From: Gaiellasilicea sp035553355
GTDB lineage: Bacteria > Actinomycetota > Thermoleophilia > Gaiellales > Gaiellaceae
Assembly: GCA_035553355.1 (NCBI GenBank)
Contig: DATMJW010000185.1
Span: forward strand, 1-15,285
Length of the DNA: 15,285 nucleotides
Direction: 5' to 3'
Below the pieces are notes generated by a model. That model was not told the origin of the DNA. It made no database searches and worked only from the letters and a program-made list of their open reading frames with translations. The translations under genes and the position numbers were made by a program. Within the stretch, counting starts at the first letter, position 1, and the number at the start of each line of letters is the position of its first letter. Shown here in pieces: positions 13,058-15,285 of the stretch.

Positions 13058-14695
13058 CTACGCCGCGAGGATGCGGTGCGCGTCGAGCGGGACGACGCGG
13101 AGCTCGGGCGGCGGTCTGCGCAGGAACGTGCCGACGAGGAGGAGCTCGTCGGTGTCCTCGCGGCCGACGGAAGCGGCTGCGAGCCGCGCCTCGGCGAGCC
13201 CTGCCTCGACCTCGGCCCTCCCCGCGCCGCCGGGGAGCAGCGTCCGCGCCGCGACGACGCGACCGCCGGAGACGAAGAACGCGCGCTGGTACCCCGGTTG
13301 GCGGGCAGGGGCGAGGAGGCACACCTCGAGCGCGCGCAGACGCTCGAGCCGCGCGAGGGCGCCGACGACCTGCTCGAGCGCGCCGATGCGGTCACGGAGC
13401 CGCGCTGCGTCCTCGAAGCGGAGGTCGCGGGCGAGACGGGCGAGCTTCCCCCGGAGGAGCGGCAGCGCGTCGCGCGGGTGGTCGACCTCGAGGCCGTCGA
13501 GCGCACGGGCTGCGCGGCGCGCGACGCCGCGGCTGGCGAGGGGCCCGAGCGGCGACGGCGTCTCCGAGACGACCCAGCCGCTACCGCGGCGGCGCAGGTA
13601 GACGTGACGGTCGGGCCGCGTCGAGCGCGCGTTCGCCGGCGGTCGCAGCTCGCGGAGGAGCCGCAGCTCCTCGAGCGCCGCCTCGAGCTCGGACCCGAGC
13701 ACGCGCCACTCGACCCGTACGAGCGCGGCGAGCGCCGCCTCGACGGCCGGCCGCTGCCGCTCCGTCCGGAAGTACGAGCGCAGGCGCGCCCGCAGGTCGC
13801 GCGCGCGACCGACGTAGAGCACCTGGCCGTTCGCGTCGTGGAAGAGGTAGACGCCCGGCTGCGGCGGCGCACCGGAGACGAGCGACCGCTTCGTCGCGAG
13901 CCGCCGTGCGCGGGGCGCTGCGAGCTCGACGAGCTCGGCGACCGTTCGCGCGCCGCGCTCCTGCGCGAGCCCGATCAACCCGAGGAGGATCTCCGCCGTC
14001 GCCTGCGCGTCTGGCAGCGCGCGGTGGCACGGCTGCACCGACGTCCCGAAGAAGTACGCGAGCGAGGCGAGCCCGACGCGCGACACCCGGCCGTCGAGCA
14101 GCCGCCGCGCGAGCCAGACCGTGTCCACGACCGGCGCCGCGAGCCGCCGTCCCGTCAGCCGCTCCACCTCGATGTCGAGGAAGCCGAGGTCGAAGCGCGC
14201 GTTGTGGGCGACGAGCACGGCGTCGCCGGCGAAGTCGAGGAAGCGGCGTACCGCGAGCTCGGCCGGAGGCGCAGAGCGAAGCGCGCGCCCGTCGATGCCG
14301 GTCAGCCTCTCGATCACGGCGGGGAGCGAGCGGCGCGGGTTCACGAGCGTCTCGAACGTCGGCCCGAGCTCGAGCCCCTCGATCCGCTGCGCGCCGATCT
14401 CGCAGATCGACGCCGATCCCGGCTTCAGGCCCGTGGTCTCGAGGTCGACGACCACGTACCGCGCCTCCTCGAGCAGCAGGTCGGCGCCGGCCGGGGTGGC
14501 GAGACCGACGGCGTCGCCGCGCCAGGCGAGCCGGGCGTCGCCGCCGACGACGTCGTCGAGGAGCTCGCGCGCGAGCCCCACCGGCACGTGCCGAAGGGCG
14601 TAGAGCGCACGGGCTGCCTCCTCGGCCGGGACGGCACCGCGTCTGCCCTCGACGAGCTCGACGAGCCGGTCCGCCGCGTCGAAGCTGAGTTGCAT
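13058..14695 (-). CDS. DEDDh exonuclease fused to GIY-YIG (UvrC/Cho-like) nuclease with UVR motif
   Basis: This is a 545-residue two-nuclease protein. After an N-terminal helical module (1-75) comes a DnaQ-type 3'-5' exonuclease (about 78-245): VVDLETTGLKPG with Asp84/Glu86, HNARFDLGFL with Asp169, and HRALPDAQAT with His224/Asp229, the DEDDh set. A GIY-YIG domain follows (276-355) in the UvrC form: QPGVYLFHDANGQVLYVGRARDLRARLRSYF, and SELEAALEE with the metal-binding Glu338. A UVR motif (about 412-443, LARDLRFEDAARLRDRIGALE) could contact UvrB. The UvrC C-terminal RNase-H-like nuclease and helix-hairpin-helix are absent, as in E. coli Cho. Similar fusions occur in mycobacteria (Rv2191 type). 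It probably works in DNA repair. A LexA box overlaps its promoter, and the ATG is leaderless-like with no Shine-Dalgarno. Confidence 0.92.
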   Translation of the reverse strand: MQLSFDAADRLVELVEGRRGAVPAEEAARALYALRHVPVGLARELLDDVVGGDARLAWRGDAVGLATPAGADLLLEEARYVVVDLETTGLKPGSASICEIGAQRIEGLELGPTFETLVNPRRSLPAVIERLTGIDGRALRSAPPAELAVRRFLDFAGDAVLVAHNARFDLGFLDIEVERLTGRRLAAPVVDTVWLARRLLDGRVSRVGLASLAYFFGTSVQPCHRALPDAQATAEILLGLIGLAQERGARTVAELVELAAPRARRLATKRSLVSGAPPQPGVYLFHDANGQVLYVGRARDLRARLRSYFRTERQRPAVEAALAALVRVEWRVLGSELEAALEELRLLRELRPPANARSTRPDRHVYLRRRGSGWVVSETPSPLGPLASRGVARRAARALDGLEVDHPRDALPLLRGKLARLARDLRFEDAARLRDRIGALEQVVGALARLERLRALEVCLLAPARQPGYQRAFFVSGGRVVAARTLLPGGAGRAEVEAGLAEARLAAASVGREDTDELLLVGTFLRRPPPELRVVPLDAHRILAA

Positions 14696-14701
14696 GCGCT
14701 C

Positions 14702-14730
14702 AGCCTAAGCGAACACATGTTCGCTTACAA
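14702..14730 (-). promoter_or_regulatory. LexA-type promoter of the nuclease fusion gene
   Basis: On the minus strand TTGTAA (14730-14725) and TAGGCT (14707-14702) are separated by exactly 17 nt. TAGGCT fits the actinobacterial TAnnnT -10, and only 6 nt separate it from the ATG at 14695, so the mRNA is probably leaderless. The SOS palindrome fills the whole spacer, so LexA bound there would block RNA polymerase. Confidence 0.65.
14706..14727. promoter_or_regulatory. SOS box (LexA operator)
   Basis: The palindrome has perfect 10-bp arms around a central CA. Its core, CGAACACATGTTCG (14710-14723), matches every position of the Gram-positive LexA consensus CGAACRNRYGTTYG and equals the core of the best mycobacterial SOS boxes. 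A perfect match of this length at the promoter of a DNA-repair nuclease is very unlikely to be chance. It predicts repression by LexA and induction by RecA after DNA damage. I found no equally good second copy in the window. Confidence 0.88.
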
Positions 14731-14735
14731 GCCCG

Positions 14736-14775
14736 AAAAGGAGGCCGCGGCGCTCGCCCTGGCGCCGCGGCCTCC
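14736..14775 (-). terminator. Intrinsic terminator of the HU gene
   Basis: On the minus strand the 14-base arm 14775-14762 (starting GGAGGCCGCG) pairs perfectly with 14753-14740 (ending GCGGCCTCC) across an 8-nt loop, followed at once by TTTT (14739-14736). It begins 28 nt after the HU stop. It ends just 5 nt before the -35 of the next promoter, so it cleanly separates HU transcription from the SOS gene. Confidence 0.92.
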
Positions 14776-14803
14776 CGAGTCCTCGGAGAAGCGCCGGGGG
14801 CGG

Positions 14804-15082
14804 TTAGCCCTTGACGGCCGCCTTCAGCTGGCTGCCGGCCGAGAACTTCGGCACCGTGGCAGCGGGGATCTGCACCTTCTGGCCCGGGTTGCGCGGGTTG
14901 ACACCCTCGCGCGCGGCGCGCTGGCTCGTCGAGAACTTGCCGAACCCGGTGAACGTGACGGCGTCGCCGTTCTTGAGTGCGTCGGTGATCGAGTCGAGAA
15001 AGGCATCCACGGCGGCCGCGGCATCGCGCCGAGAGAGATTGGCCTTCGACGCCACCGAATCCACGAATTCCTGCTTCGTCAC
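14804..15082 (-). CDS. Nucleoid-associated DNA-binding protein HU
   Basis: HU is a small dimeric histone-like protein that bends and compacts DNA. The 92-residue product starts VTKQEFVDSVASKANLSRRDAAAAV (described: helix-turn-helix body from residue 1 to about 38), then VTFTGFGKFSTSQRAAREGVNPRNPGQKVQIPAATVPKF (the family signature with GFGKF at 46-50 and the DNA-minor-groove arm with NPRNP at 62-66), and ends LKAAVKG. The length equals the family's standard 90-95. GTG at 15082 has an excellent AGGAGGAG Shine-Dalgarno ending 5 nt upstream; the longer in-frame reading begins inside the promoter and is rejected. It has its own promoter and terminator, so it is monocistronic. Confidence 0.95.
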   Translation of the reverse strand: MTKQEFVDSVASKANLSRRDAAAAVDAFLDSITDALKNGDAVTFTGFGKFSTSQRAAREGVNPRNPGQKVQIPAATVPKFSAGSQLKAAVKG

Positions 15083-15125
15083 TGGTACTCCTCCTGGTCG
15101 TGGTGCTTGCCGTAAACCCGCGGAG

Positions 15126-15154
15126 ACCCTAACAGCCGGGTCGGATTGGCTCAA
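15126..15154 (-). promoter_or_regulatory. Promoter of the HU gene
   Basis: On the minus strand TTGAGC (15154-15149) and TAGGGT (15131-15126) are separated by exactly 17 nt, giving a good housekeeping-sigma promoter for high-GC Actinomycetota. The start is predicted near 15119, with a leader of about 37 nt ending in a strong Shine-Dalgarno. The -35 hexamer contains the stop codon of the upstream pyrE gene. Confidence 0.7.
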
Positions 15155-15285
15155 CGATGCGGATTTCCGGCGCTCTTTGCCGCCGGTACGAGATCTCCTC
15201 CGCGGTAGAGGCAGCGCAGGCGGACCCCGATGCGGGCGAGAGCGTCGGCGCCACCCTCCTCCCGGTCGACGACGCAGACGGCATG
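15151..15285 (-). CDS. pyrE: Orotate phosphoribosyltransferase, C-terminal end only
   Basis: The last 44 residues and the TGA stop of a minus-strand gene enter from the right edge: HAVCVVDREEGGADALARIG (first 20), then VRLRCLYRGGDLVPAAK and a short polar tail ending N-P-H-R. The VVDREEGGADxLxxxGxxLxxL(Y/F)xxxDL pattern is the C-terminal end of orotate phosphoribosyltransferases, which make OMP from orotate and PRPP, the substrate of PyrF. The catalytic and PRPP-binding parts lie outside the window. pyrF lies 2.1 kb downstream on the same strand, which supports the call. Another phosphoribosyltransferase cannot be excluded from so short a piece. Confidence 0.75.
   Translation of the reverse strand, partial: HAVCVVDREEGGADALARIGVRLRCLYRGGDLVPAAKSAGNPHR

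Noticed and set aside
11918..15115. A 1065-codon open frame on the plus strand
   Set aside because: It runs antisense through pyrF, the nuclease fusion and HU. Its product is a low-complexity run of Arg, Ala, Glu and Asp without any domain, as expected from antisense reading of GC-rich codons. The same holds for the other long plus-strand frames, such as those starting near 2, 1587, 5572 and 7323.
15083..15154. Extended HU start at 15154
   Set aside because: It would begin inside the promoter -35 and give an atypical leader. GTG at 15082 has a strong Shine-Dalgarno and yields the standard 92 residues.

Overview
The window is about 70% GC and densely coding, with almost everything on the minus strand. 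Several features point to Actinomycetota: the gene order rplM-rpsI-glmM-glmS, a mycobacterial-type (class 2) orotidine-phosphate decarboxylase, a DnaQ/UvrC-like nuclease fusion of the kind found in mycobacteria, frequent GTG starts, and a Gram-positive LexA box. A deep lineage such as Thermoleophilia is possible, but that is a guess from overall character. There are 15 supported protein genes, two of them cut by the window edges, and no rRNA, tRNA, mobile element or CRISPR array. No non-coding stretch exceeds about 160 bases.

Right-hand block (minus strand, read from 15285 down to 9629): the 3' end of pyrE, then the nucleoid protein HU with a clear promoter and a strong intrinsic terminator. 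Next is an exonuclease/GIY-YIG nuclease fusion whose promoter carries a perfect LexA (SOS) palindrome between its -35 and -10 boxes. It is followed by pyrF, a membrane-anchored LysM protein, a secreted D-Ala-D-Ala carboxypeptidase (S11 family) and a PfkB-family sugar kinase. The last four genes are packed with short overlaps or short gaps and end at a hairpin at 9587-9613.

The only plus-strand gene (9098-9565) is a small SRPBCC/cyclase-dehydrase-like protein. It diverges from guaB and converges on the PfkB gene.

Left-hand block (minus strand, 8939 down to 1): guaB and guaA (IMP to XMP to GMP), a DUF2007 mini-protein, a uracil-DNA-glycosylase-superfamily protein, an MFS transporter, ribosomal proteins L13 and S9, glmM, and a 3'-truncated glmS. 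Genes up to glmM are almost contiguous. A strong extended -10 element inside the end of the MFS gene probably gives the ribosomal/glm genes their own promoter. glmM and glmS are sequential enzymes for UDP-GlcNAc precursor synthesis (order GlmS then GlmM), which feeds peptidoglycan.

Most of the window is conserved housekeeping. The most notable signal is the SOS-type promoter in front of the DnaQ-GIY-YIG-UVR fusion: the LexA palindrome fills the 17-nt promoter spacer, and the -10 box lies only 6 nt from the ATG, which predicts a leaderless, DNA-damage-inducible mRNA.
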